Source: Burkholderiaceae bacterium
Lineage (GTDB): Bacteria > Pseudomonadota > Gammaproteobacteria > Burkholderiales > Burkholderiaceae_C
NCBI GenBank assembly: GCA_018780645.1
Contig: JADMJJ010000036.1
Location: 180,521 to 244,520 of the forward strand
Direction of reading: 5' to 3'
Length of the DNA: 64,000 bases
Part shown: positions 32,873 through 41,149 of the stretch, in pieces
How positions within the stretch are numbered: position 1 is the first letter of the stretch
How the letters are laid out: each line of letters starts with the position of its first letter
Translations under genes and position numbers: made by a program
The notes under the pieces: generated by a model
The model's database searches: none
What the model saw: the letters and a program-made list of their open reading frames with translations, nothing else
What the model was told of the DNA's origin: nothing

Positions 32873-34765
32873 TTACTGAACCTCGAGGGGCCACTCCAGC
32901 TCGAAGCGGCAGCCCGCACCAGGCTCGCTGTGAGCGCGTATGCGACCCTGCAGACGCTGACTCACCGCGGCCTGGGCGACGAACAGGCCCAGGCCGCTGC
33001 GGCCGCGGCCGAACTGGGTCGAGACATAGGGGTCGAAGATGCGCGGCAGCAGCTCGGGCGCGATGCCGCAACCCTCGTCGCTGAGGCTCAGCAGCACCCG
33101 CCCGGTGTCCACCCGCGCCTGCACTCGCACCACCCCGGCCACGCCCGGCGCGTAGGCGTGACGCTCGGCATTCTGGAACAGCTGGGCCAGCACCTCGGAC
33201 AGCGCGCGGGCGCGCAGGCGCAGCAGCAGCCGCGTATCCACCTCCAGCCGCAGCGGGCTGCCGGGGCTGATGGTGCGGTCCCAGGTCGCGCGGATCAGCA
33301 GCTGCAGCTGCAATTCCTGCGGCGTCTCCGGGTCATCGGTGCTGTCCAGATGCTTGTAGCTGGCCACCAGGGCCAGCGCTCGCGCGACACTGCTGCTCGA
33401 CAGCTCGGCCGCCTGCTTGCAAGCGCGCAGCTCGGCGATCAAGCGGCTGCGTGACACCGCGCCCTCACCGATGGCCGTCTCAAGGCCCCGGCTCAGGTCG
33501 GCGACGGTCGAGCTGGCGGTCAGCGCCGAACCCAGCGGCGTATTCAGCTCATGGGCCAGGCCGGCCAGCAGGGTGCCCAGCGTGGCGAACTTGCTGGCCT
33601 CGATCAGCTCGCCCTGCAGCTCGCGCTGCAGCTGCAGGGCCTGCGCCAGCGCCACGTTCTTGACCGCCAGTTCACGGCCATGGGCTTCGCTGCGTGCCTG
33701 CTCGGCACGGGCGTGCTCCAGTTCGAGGCGTTGCAGCTGTGCGGCGGTGTCCTGACGGCCGGCCTCACGCACCTCCTGCAGCTCCAGATCATGAGCCTGC
33801 TGCAGCGCCGCCATGGCCTCGTCGACACGGCCGAGCTGTTGCAGCCAGGGACTCAGCTGCCTCAGTCGGCGCACCACCTGGCGGCGAACCGACCAGTCCA
33901 TACTTTGCGCCACCACCTTCTGCATCAGGGCCACGGCGCCGGCAAAGTCCTGCCGCGCGGCCAGGCTGGCGGCCTCGGCGGCCCACAGCTCCTTCTCGAT
34001 ACGCTCACCGCCGCGCCCAGCCCGCAGCAGGTAGTCGCGGCCCTCGGCCAGCGCGGCCTCGGCCAGGGCCGGCTGGCCGCTGGCGATATGCAGCTCGGCC
34101 ACGCCCGACAATGCATTGCAGGCGGCAATCCAGCGCAGCTGCGAGGCGGCCTCCCTGACGCCCTCCTGCAAGGCCCTCAGCTGGGCCTCGGGATCACCGA
34201 GCGCCCGGTGGGCAAACGACAGCGACACATAGAGATCGACCCAGCGGCTGCGGTCGCCGCCCTGCTTGTACAGCCGCAGGGCTTCGCTCATGCAGTCGAT
34301 GGCGCGGCGGTACTCCTGCTGAGCCGCCAGCGCCTGGCCCAGCACCCTGGCGCGATGCGCCTGATCGACGACGCGCGGGCTGATCCGGCACAGCCTCGTC
34401 AGGTCTTCCAGCAGGGCCAGCGCCGCCGGCAGACGGCCGAAGCGCAGATGCATGCGGCAGCGCAGTGCCGTCATGGCCGGCCGAACCGCAGCGCCAAAGC
34501 CGCGCTCCGTCCAGGGAAGCACCTGGTCGAGCACCGCCTCGATGCCCTCCGAACGCCAGGCCTCGCCCAGCAGCTCCGCCAGGTGCAGGCCGAGCTCGAC
34601 GGCAAAGTCGCTCGGACCCTCGGTCAGCGCCTGCTCGAATATCCGCTGCGTCGGCGCCAGCAAATCGACCGCCAGGCAGGGCGCGTCCAGATAGCGGGCG
34701 CGCTCGGCCAGCAACCAGGCTTGACGCTCTTCCGCCCGGGGCGGATCGCCATAGCTCTCGGACAT
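32873..34765 (-). CDS. Cytosolic TPR sensor histidine kinase
   Basis: A 630-residue soluble kinase: TPR-like helices (about 55-330), a coiled coil (about 330-395), HisKA with His405 in LAGLAHELNTPLGSA, and HATPase (about 500-625; QNAERHAY N box, DEGCGIAPELLPRIFD, GRSGLGLFVAQ). There is no transmembrane segment and no attached receiver. The coiled-coil linker is Glu/Arg/Ala-rich. It is convergent with the dacB-like gene, 5 bp apart. Similar TPR kinases respond to cytoplasmic partners through the TPR domain. Confidence 0.88.
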   Translation of the reverse strand: MSESYGDPPRAEERQAWLLAERARYLDAPCLAVDLLAPTQRIFEQALTEGPSDFAVELGLHLAELLGEAWRSEGIEAVLDQVLPWTERGFGAAVRPAMTALRCRMHLRFGRLPAALALLEDLTRLCRISPRVVDQAHRARVLGQALAAQQEYRRAIDCMSEALRLYKQGGDRSRWVDLYVSLSFAHRALGDPEAQLRALQEGVREAASQLRWIAACNALSGVAELHIASGQPALAEAALAEGRDYLLRAGRGGERIEKELWAAEAASLAARQDFAGAVALMQKVVAQSMDWSVRRQVVRRLRQLSPWLQQLGRVDEAMAALQQAHDLELQEVREAGRQDTAAQLQRLELEHARAEQARSEAHGRELAVKNVALAQALQLQRELQGELIEASKFATLGTLLAGLAHELNTPLGSALTASSTVADLSRGLETAIGEGAVSRSRLIAELRACKQAAELSSSSVARALALVASYKHLDSTDDPETPQELQLQLLIRATWDRTISPGSPLRLEVDTRLLLRLRARALSEVLAQLFQNAERHAYAPGVAGVVRVQARVDTGRVLLSLSDEGCGIAPELLPRIFDPYVSTQFGRGRSGLGLFVAQAAVSQRLQGRIRAHSEPGAGCRFELEWPLEVQ

Positions 34766-34823
34766 CGCCCCTCCCAGTTGATGAGGGCTATCGTGCCGGC
34801 TCGAATGGAGGCCGGCGCCGCGC

Positions 34824-35864
34824 TCAGCCCACGGCCGGGCGCAACAGCTGCAGGGTACCCGCGTCGGCGTCGATCTCCGCGTCCAGGCCCACCGGCACGG
34901 TGAACTTGCGCTTGATATGGCCGATCATCGCACCGCGGTACACCGGCACCTGCAGTGGCAGGAAATAGTCGTCGAAGACTTCGTCCAGCGTCAAGGTGCC
35001 ATAGCCGTCGCCCGGCTCACATTTGGTGAACTTGCCCAGCACCACGCCGGCCAGCCCACCCAGCGCGCCGGCCAGGCGCAGGGTCGAGAGCATGCGGTCG
35101 ACACGGTAGATGTACTCGTTGATCTCTTCCAGAAACAGGATGGCGCCTCTGCAGTCGGGGAAGTAGGCCGAGCCGGCCAGCGAGCTCAGCACCGCCAGAT
35201 TGCCGCCCAGCAGGCGCCCGCGCGCGCGACCACTGCGCAACGTGGTGGTGCGGTCCTGGGTCTGCACCAGGTGCTCGCCGCGCTCGCCCTGCGGGTTGCG
35301 CAGCAGCATGGCCTGGCCCTCCATCACCAGGGCCTTGAAGTGGGCCACGCTGAAGGGATTCCATTCCGAGGCGGCCACCGGGCCGTGGAAGGTCACCAGG
35401 CCGGTCTGCTGCTGGATGGCGTTGAGCAGGCAGGTGAGGTCGGAGAAGCCGCCGAAGAACTTGGGCCTGCGCCGTATCAGCGCGTAATCCAGCTTGTCGA
35501 CGATGCGGTTGCAGCCCGAGCCCCCGGTCAGGGCCATGATGCCGGCCACCTCGTCGTCGGCAAACATCGCGTTGATGTCAGCCGCGCGCTGCGCGTCGGT
35601 GCCAGCGAACTGGCCGTAGCGGGCGCGTAGATGGGCCCCGGGCTTGACCTTGAAGCCCAGCGCCTGCAGGGCCTCGATGGCGATCTGCACCGGCTCGCGC
35701 TCGTAGGTCGCGTTGGCCGGGCTGACCAGGCCTATCGTGTCACCGGGCTGCAGGCGCTTGGCATAGAGCGCTGCGGGCCTTGCGGCCTGGGCCGAAGGCA
35801 GGGCTGCTGCGGCCGTGCCGGCGGCCAGGGCTTGAACGAAGTGGCGTCGCGGGTGGGGCATCAT
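34824..35864 (-). CDS. LD-carboxypeptidase (S66), exported paralogue
   Basis: A 346-residue S66 peptidase with an N-terminal export signal that looks Tat-like (PHPRRHFVQALAAGTAAAAL). The core has LQPGDTIGLVSPANATYER, nucleophile region GGFSDLTCLLNAI, GGNLAVLSSLAGS, FLEEINEYIYRVDRML and the terminal His block MIGHIKRKFTVPVG. Its exported location differs from the cytoplasmic LdcA-type copy at 22269-23195, so it may trim wall peptides in the periplasm. It follows the D-Ala-D-Ala dipeptidase gene on the same strand, with a palindromic repeat between them. Confidence 0.85.
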   Translation of the reverse strand: MMPHPRRHFVQALAAGTAAAALPSAQAARPAALYAKRLQPGDTIGLVSPANATYEREPVQIAIEALQALGFKVKPGAHLRARYGQFAGTDAQRAADINAMFADDEVAGIMALTGGSGCNRIVDKLDYALIRRRPKFFGGFSDLTCLLNAIQQQTGLVTFHGPVAASEWNPFSVAHFKALVMEGQAMLLRNPQGERGEHLVQTQDRTTTLRSGRARGRLLGGNLAVLSSLAGSAYFPDCRGAILFLEEINEYIYRVDRMLSTLRLAGALGGLAGVVLGKFTKCEPGDGYGTLTLDEVFDDYFLPLQVPVYRGAMIGHIKRKFTVPVGLDAEIDADAGTLQLLRPAVG

Positions 35865-35869
35865 TTTCC

Positions 35870-35936
35870 TTGTAGCCCGGATGCAATCCGGGTCCGTTGT
35901 CGACGCGTCAGGCCCCGGATTGCATCCGGGCTACAA
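35870..35936. repeat. Palindromic repeat (GTAGCCCGGATG family), 23-bp arms
   Basis: Arms 35870-35892 (TTGTAGCCCGGATGCAATCC...) and 35914-35936 are exact reverse complements around a 21-nt loop. Compared with the palindrome at 10636-10679, the base after GGAT is followed by C instead of G with the paired base changed to match, so the stem is conserved. The right arm contains the stop codon of the dipeptidase gene (35931-35933). Confidence 0.85.
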
Positions 35937-36545
35937 CACGCGGGGCAGGTCGCGCCGCACGGCCGCGCGATCACCGAAATCGAAATGCCACCACTCGGTG
36001 GTGATGGCGTGAAAGCCGGCCTGCAGCATGGCCGCGCGCAACCAGCCGCGGTGGCTCAGCTGCTCGGCGCTCAGAAAACCCTGGGCCAGGTGCTGCGCCT
36101 CGAACTCGGGGTGCGACAGGGCGCTCATGTCATCGAAGGGCGTGCCCATATCGCATTCGCGGCCCTGCGGGTCGAGCAGGGTCGCGTCCACCGCCATGCC
36201 GAAGGAGTGGATCGAGCCCCGTTCCGGATGCGCCAGGTACAGCTCCAGCGGCGTGCCGGCCAGCTCGGCGAACAGGGTCTCCTGCACGCTTTGCGGGCGC
36301 AGCGCGTCCAGCACCAGCAGCTGGTAGCCGGGGCGCTTGTGGGCCAGCCAGGCGACGGCCGCCTCCAGCCCGGTGGCGGCCTCGCGGCGCAGGAAGTTGC
36401 AGTCCAGCCCGCCATACAGCGGCCGGCCGACGAAGTTGTCCGGCGTGGCATAGCGTAGGTCGATGGCGATGCCCGCAATGCTCAGCAGCGAGCGGAAGTC
36501 GGGGTGGGCGGGCAGGGCCTCGCATTCGATCCAGGCGGGCTTCAC
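35931..36545 (-). CDS. ddpX: D-alanyl-D-alanine dipeptidase (VanX/DdpX-like)
   Basis: A 204-residue M15D zinc dipeptidase: SIHSFGMAVDATLLD gives the zinc His and Asp, and TTEWWHFDFGD gives the catalytic Glu and third ligand; DLRYATPDNFVG and LLVLDALRPQSVQ are the family's front blocks. It hydrolyses D-Ala-D-Ala. GTG 36545 is chosen because it overlaps the LysR stop (GTGA) and has AAGGAAA 7 nt upstream; an in-frame ATG 36575 lies deeper inside lysR. The stop codon is part of the palindromic repeat. No vanH or vanA genes are present, so this is catabolism rather than resistance. Confidence 0.9.
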   Translation of the reverse strand: MKPAWIECEALPAHPDFRSLLSIAGIAIDLRYATPDNFVGRPLYGGLDCNFLRREAATGLEAAVAWLAHKRPGYQLLVLDALRPQSVQETLFAELAGTPLELYLAHPERGSIHSFGMAVDATLLDPQGRECDMGTPFDDMSALSHPEFEAQHLAQGFLSAEQLSHRGWLRAAMLQAGFHAITTEWWHFDFGDRAAVRRDLPRVL

Positions 36546-37453
36546 TTCGGTGTTTCCTTGATGCTTTCCAGGCATTCCTTGGCGGCCTCGCCGAGGTACT
36601 TGACCAGGCGCCTGGCCGACTGGGCCAGCGGTGCGCTGGCGGCAGTGAGCAGGTAGAGCTGCACCGGAATGGCCGGCGCCAGCGGACGTATGCGCAGCTT
36701 GGACCGATCGCTGGACGCGGCGGTGAAGGGGTCCACCACCGTCATGCCCACGCCGGCCTCGACCAGGGAGCGGGCCAGCTGGTAGGTCTGCACGGTGATG
36801 CGCGACTGCGGGTGCACGCCCTGGGCCTCGCAGGCATTCATCACCACGCTGCCCAGCGCGTCGTCGGCGGCCAGGCCGATCAGCTCGGTGTCGAATTCGG
36901 CCACCGCCAGCGGTCCGCCGAGGCCGGCCTCGACGCTGCCGTTGGGGCACAGGGCGACCATGGTGCCCGTGGCGATGCACTCGGTCTTGATGCCCGGGTG
37001 CCGGGGGTCCTGCAGCGACAGGGCCAAATCGGCCTCGCCCAGCAGCAGCGCATTGACGATCTCGCGCGTGTGGTTGGTCGACAGCTCGCAGCGGCCCTTG
37101 GGGTAGGCCTTGCACCAGCGCGTCATCGCCGGCGGTATGACCGAGGCGCCCAGCGTCGGCGTGGCGACCACGCGCACCAGCTCGGTCTCGCCGACGCGCA
37201 GATTGGCCGCCAGCCGGCGGATCGCGACCAGGTCGCGGTTGAGCTTGTCGATCTCGACGAACAGGCGCTCTGCCTCGGGCGTCGGGTAGAGCTTGCCGCG
37301 CACCCGGTCGAACAGGGCCATGCCCAGCTGCAGCTCGCAATGCTGCAGCACCTTGGTCACGGCCGGCTGCGAGATGTGCAGCAGCTGCGCCGCGCCGCTG
37401 ATCGTGCCGGCCTGCATGACTGCGTGGAAGACTTCTATGTGGCGTAGGCGCAT
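36542..37453 (-). CDS. LysR-type regulator of the dipeptide/D-Ala-D-Ala cluster
   Basis: A 303-residue LysR protein: winged helix (about 1-60; RHIEVFHAVMQAGTISGAAQ, then LLHISQPAVTKVLQHCE) and a periplasmic-binding-like effector domain (about 90-300). It starts 4 bp after the binding-protein stop and its own stop overlaps the dipeptidase start, so it is embedded in the operon it probably controls. A perfect LysR-type box (39117-39131) lies upstream of the operon. Confidence 0.9.
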   Translation of the reverse strand: MRLRHIEVFHAVMQAGTISGAAQLLHISQPAVTKVLQHCELQLGMALFDRVRGKLYPTPEAERLFVEIDKLNRDLVAIRRLAANLRVGETELVRVVATPTLGASVIPPAMTRWCKAYPKGRCELSTNHTREIVNALLLGEADLALSLQDPRHPGIKTECIATGTMVALCPNGSVEAGLGGPLAVAEFDTELIGLAADDALGSVVMNACEAQGVHPQSRITVQTYQLARSLVEAGVGMTVVDPFTAASSDRSKLRIRPLAPAIPVQLYLLTAASAPLAQSARRLVKYLGEAAKECLESIKETPK

Positions 37454-37457
37454 GGGC

Positions 37458-39038
37458 TCATTTCCGGAACACGTTCTCGAACTCCACGCTGCCATTGGGC
37501 GCCATGACAAAACCTGTCACCTCGCTGCGCAGCGGGATGTAGACGGACGAGTGCGCCATGGTGATCCAGGGCCGCTCGCGCTTGAAGATCTCCTGCGCCT
37601 GCTCGTACAGCGCGACGCGCTTCTTCGCGTCGGTGCTGGCGCGGGCCTCGTTGACCAGCCGATCGAACTCGGCGTTGCAGAACTTGATGCCGCTGGGGTT
37701 GGCGGCGCAGGTCAGGTTGGGGCTCAGGAAGTCGTCGGCGTCGCCGGTGTCGCCGGACCAGCCGCTCATATAGACATTGTGCTCGCCGTTGTTGGCGCGC
37801 TTCAGGTACTCGCCCCACTCATAGCTCTTGATCGTCGCCTTGACGCCGATCTTGGCCCAGTCCTGCTGGATCATCTGCGCCATCAGCGCGCCATTGGGAT
37901 TGGTGGGCCGCGCCACCGGCAGCGACCACAGGTCCAGCTCCAGGCCCTTGGCATGGCCGGCCTTGGCCAGCAGCTGGCGGGCACGCTCGGGGTTGAATTC
38001 GTTCTTCAGCTTCCTGTTGTAGCCGGGGATGGACGGCGGAAAGGCGCTGACCGCCTGCATCGCGTCGCCGCGCGGGAACAGGGCCTTGAACAGCGCATCG
38101 CGGTCGACGGCGATGTCCAGCGCCTCGCGCACCTCGCGCTGGTCGGTGGGCGCCTTCTTCAGATTGAAGGACAGGTAGGAAATATTCAGTGCCTGCGTCT
38201 TCAGCACGGTGACGCCGGGCTTGCCATCCAGCGCGCTGACATCGACATCGCGAAGCGGTGCCGTGACATGGCATTCGCCGGCCAGCAGCTTTTGCACGCG
38301 CACGCCGGGCTCGCGGCTCATCGTGTAGATCAGCGCCTCGGTCTGCTGCGGCCTGCCCCAGTAGTCGCTGTTGGCCTCCATGCGCAGCACATCGTCCTTC
38401 TTGTAGGACTTGAAGCGGAACGGGCCGGTGCCTATGGGCAGGTTGTTGATGTCGGGGGCCTTGCCTGCCTTCAGCAACTGGGCCGCGTACTCGGCCGACT
38501 GGATGCCGCCGAAGGACATCGCGAAATAGGACAGGAAGGTGACGTTGGGCACCTTCAGCCGGAAGCGCACCGTCATGTCGTCGACGCGGTCCATGCCCGC
38601 CAGCATCTGCGCCAGGCCGAGGTTGTGCGGATAGACGAAGGTGGCCGGAAAGGCGAGGTTGAACGGATGCTTGGCGTCGGTGAAACGGCCGAAGGTGAAC
38701 AGCACGTCGTCGGCGTTGAGGGTGCGCGACGGCGTGAAATAGGCCGTCTTGTGGAACTTCACGCCCGGGCGCAGGCTGAAGGTGAAGGTCCTGGCATCGG
38801 GCGAGACTTCCCAGCGGGTGGCCAGGGCCGGCTCCAGCTCGGTCGTGCCCCGCTTGAAGCCGACCAGGCCCTGGAACATCTGGTTGTTGACGTTGCTAGT
38901 GCTGCTGGTGTCCCACAGCCCGGGGTCGAAGCCTTCGGGGCTGGCGTCGGCGCAGTAGACCAGCGGCTTGGCCTGGGCGCTCAGGGCCAGCAGCAGGGCC
39001 GCGGCGGCAAGGACGATGGGACGGCAGATGGGCTTCAT
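37458..39038 (-). CDS. Dipeptide/oligopeptide-binding protein (DppA family)
   Basis: A 526-residue family-5 binding protein: signal peptide (RPIVLAAAALLLALSAQA), LVYCADASPEGFDPGLWDTS at the mature start, LNADDVLFTFGRFTDAKHPF, and AWEA-type closing region. It resembles DppA/SbpA. No permease or ATPase gene lies in the window, so it would have to use a Dpp transporter encoded elsewhere. With DdpX and LdcA downstream, murein dipeptides such as D-Ala-D-Ala are the likely ligand (inference). ATG 39038 precedes the signal peptide; the frame is open further upstream to 39113. Confidence 0.88.
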   Translation of the reverse strand: MKPICRPIVLAAAALLLALSAQAKPLVYCADASPEGFDPGLWDTSSTSNVNNQMFQGLVGFKRGTTELEPALATRWEVSPDARTFTFSLRPGVKFHKTAYFTPSRTLNADDVLFTFGRFTDAKHPFNLAFPATFVYPHNLGLAQMLAGMDRVDDMTVRFRLKVPNVTFLSYFAMSFGGIQSAEYAAQLLKAGKAPDINNLPIGTGPFRFKSYKKDDVLRMEANSDYWGRPQQTEALIYTMSREPGVRVQKLLAGECHVTAPLRDVDVSALDGKPGVTVLKTQALNISYLSFNLKKAPTDQREVREALDIAVDRDALFKALFPRGDAMQAVSAFPPSIPGYNRKLKNEFNPERARQLLAKAGHAKGLELDLWSLPVARPTNPNGALMAQMIQQDWAKIGVKATIKSYEWGEYLKRANNGEHNVYMSGWSGDTGDADDFLSPNLTCAANPSGIKFCNAEFDRLVNEARASTDAKKRVALYEQAQEIFKRERPWITMAHSSVYIPLRSEVTGFVMAPNGSVEFENVFRK

Positions 39039-39116
39039 GGCGGGGCAGGGCAGCAAGGAGGGCCCATTGTTGAAAGGGCAACGCCCGATCAACAAGTGAA
39101 ATGGCCGGTTCAATCG

Positions 39117-39131
39117 ATAACTATAGGTTAT
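39117..39131. promoter_or_regulatory. LysR-type operator
   Basis: ATAAC-TATAG-GTTAT, a perfect T-N11-A dyad, 79 bp before the DppA-like start. This is the classic LysR recognition form, and the only LysR gene nearby is in the downstream operon. Confidence 0.6.
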
Positions 39132-39158
39132 GGAGATTCGCAGGAAAGCTACCCCAGC

Positions 39159-40082
39159 CTATGCCCTCGCCGCTATGCGCCCGCACAGATAGGTCCAGAC
39201 GAACTGGGCGGCGGCATAGCTGGTCAGCTCGGCATGGTCGTAGGGCGGGGCGACCTCGACACAGTCCATGCCGACGCAGTTCAGGTCCGCCAACTCCTCC
39301 AGCAGGCTGAAGACCTGGTTGGTGCTCATGCCGCCGGGCTCGGGCGTGCCGGTGCCGGGGGCGAAGGCCGGGTCCAGGCAGTCGATGTCCAAGCTCAGAT
39401 AGACGGGCGGGTGACCCAGCGCGGCCATCCGTTCGCGCACCGCCTGCAGCACCGGCGCCAGCTGGGCCGGGCTCTCCAGCCCGCGCAGGCTGCGCGCGTC
39501 GAAGATCTGGCCGCCCTGGTCGCGTACATAGTCGCGCGCTTCGCGCAGGCCCGCCGAACGGATGCCGAACTGGACGAAGCCCTCCTTGATCACCAGGCCC
39601 TCCTGGATGGCCTCATAGACCCAGGTGCCATGGCCGCTGGGCTCGCCGAAATGGTCTTCCCAGGTGTCGCAGTGGGCGTCGAAATGGATCACCGCCAACG
39701 GTCGGCCGAGGTGCGCCTTGTAGGCACGCAGCAGGGGCAGGGTGATCGAATGGTCGCCGCCCAGCCAGGCCATGTGGTGGCCGGCCAGCAGGGTAGGCAG
39801 CAGCGGCATCATTGCCGCGCGCATGCCCTCGAGGCTGGTGTTGGGCAGGGCCAGGTCGCCGACATCGGTGAGCAGCCCCTCGGGGCTGCAATCGAAATGC
39901 GGGTGCGTGCCGTCGCAAAGCATGTGGCTGGCCTCGCGAATCGCGCGCGGGCCGAAGCGGGCGCCGGGGCGGTTGGTGACGCAGCCGTCCCAGGCGATGC
40001 CGGCGATGGCATAGGGCATGGTCTTGTCGCCAGCGGCGACCTTCATGAAACTGCTGTTGCTGTGGAAGGCGAAGGTGGACAT
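39159..40082 (-). CDS. Agmatinase/arginase-family ureohydrolase
   Basis: A 307-residue ureohydrolase. Manganese ligands are in WLGGDHSITL, HFDAHCDT and SLDIDCLDPAFAPG, followed by TGTPEPGG. GIAWDGCVTNRPGARFGPRA matches the agmatinase N-terminal pattern. It hydrolyses a guanidino group (agmatine to putrescine and urea, or a related substrate; exact specificity not certain). The first codon ATG 40082 is used. It is divergent from the HDAC-family gene with a 134-bp gap, and that enzyme may deacylate polyamines, so a shared polyamine link is possible. Confidence 0.85.
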   Translation of the reverse strand: MSTFAFHSNSSFMKVAAGDKTMPYAIAGIAWDGCVTNRPGARFGPRAIREASHMLCDGTHPHFDCSPEGLLTDVGDLALPNTSLEGMRAAMMPLLPTLLAGHHMAWLGGDHSITLPLLRAYKAHLGRPLAVIHFDAHCDTWEDHFGEPSGHGTWVYEAIQEGLVIKEGFVQFGIRSAGLREARDYVRDQGGQIFDARSLRGLESPAQLAPVLQAVRERMAALGHPPVYLSLDIDCLDPAFAPGTGTPEPGGMSTNQVFSLLEELADLNCVGMDCVEVAPPYDHAELTSYAAAQFVWTYLCGRIAARA

Positions 40083-40216
40083 GGACGGCCTGATGCGGTG
40101 GGTGGCCGGCCCACTGTACCAAGCCGCCTTGCCATTTGTCATGGTCGGGTCAGCTGTAGCGGCATAGACTGGCTTGAGCACCCGACCCTGACCACAGGGC
40201 GCGAACGGAGACAGCC

Positions 40217-41143
40217 ATGCTTGCCGCCTACATCACCCATGCCGACTGCGCACGCCACGAGATGGGCGCCCACCACCCCGAGTGCCCGGAACGGCTGGGT
40301 GCCATCAACGACCACCTGCTGGTCAAGGGCCTGCTCGACTACATGCTGCCCTATGACGCCCCGCTGGCCACGCTGGATCAACTCTCGCATGCCCACTCCT
40401 CGCTCTATGTGCGCGAGCTGATGGAGGCCTCGCCCGCCGAAGGCCATCACCAGGTGGACCCGGACACCAGCATGAACCCCTTCACGCTGCGGGCCGCGCT
40501 GCGCGCCGCCGGCGCCGCCGTGCTGGCCACCGATCTGGTGCTCAAGGGCGAGGCACCCTCGGCCTTCTGCTGCGTGCGCCCGCCGGGCCACCATGCCGAG
40601 CGCGGGGCGGCGATGGGCTTCTGCTTCTTCAACAACGTCGCCGTCGGCATACGCCATGCGCTGGACGTGCACGGCATCGAACGTGTGGCCCTGATCGACT
40701 TCGACGTGCACCACGGCAATGGCAGCGAGGACATCCTGCGCGGCGACGAGCGGGTGCTGATGTGCTCGATCTTCGAGCGTGGTCTCTACCCCTTCTCGGG
40801 CGAGGAAGACCAGGCCCGGAACATGGTCAACGTGCCGCTGCCGACGCGCTCGGGCAGCGAGGCCTTTCGTGCCGCCGTGACCGAGCGTTGGCTACCGGCG
40901 CTGGAGGCCTTCCGGCCGCAGCTGATCTATGTCTCGGCCGGCTTCGATGGCCACCGCGAGGACGATATGGGCAATCTGGGCCTGGTCGAGGCCGACTATG
41001 AATGGGTCACCCGGCAGCTGATGGACGTGGCACGCCGCCACGCCCAGGGCCGCGTGATCTCCTGTCTCGAGGGCGGCTATGTGCTGAGCCCGCTGGCCCG
41101 CAGCGTGGCCGCCCATGTGAAAGTGCTGATCGGAGCCGACTAG
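40217..41143 (+). CDS. HDAC-family deacylase (class II-like)
   Basis: A 308-residue zinc deacylase of the histone deacetylase superfamily. The catalytic pair is His125-His126 in RPPGHHAERG; zinc ligands are Asp163 and His165 in IDFDVHHGNGS and an Asp in SAGFDGHREDDMG; EGGYVLSPLARS closes the active site. Bacterial members act on acetylpolyamines or acetyl-lysine (AcuC). Its stop lies 6 bp before a Pat-type lysine acetyltransferase gene, so the two form an operon. This favours protein lysine deacetylation, though the agmatinase next door keeps an acetylpolyamine role open. Confidence 0.88.
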   Translation: MLAAYITHADCARHEMGAHHPECPERLGAINDHLLVKGLLDYMLPYDAPLATLDQLSHAHSSLYVRELMEASPAEGHHQVDPDTSMNPFTLRAALRAAGAAVLATDLVLKGEAPSAFCCVRPPGHHAERGAAMGFCFFNNVAVGIRHALDVHGIERVALIDFDVHHGNGSEDILRGDERVLMCSIFERGLYPFSGEEDQARNMVNVPLPTRSGSEAFRAAVTERWLPALEAFRPQLIYVSAGFDGHREDDMGNLGLVEADYEWVTRQLMDVARRHAQGRVISCLEGGYVLSPLARSVAAHVKVLIGAD

Positions 41144-41149
41144 AAGTCT

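Noticed and set aside
35931-36545. A vancomycin-resistance VanX function for the dipeptidase
   Set aside because: There is no vanH/vanA-type gene and Gram-negative DdpX-type catabolism explains the context.
37293-40421. A 1042-codon plus-strand open frame across the DppA-like and agmatinase genes
   Set aside because: It runs antisense to two genes with full family motifs and has no recognisable domain.
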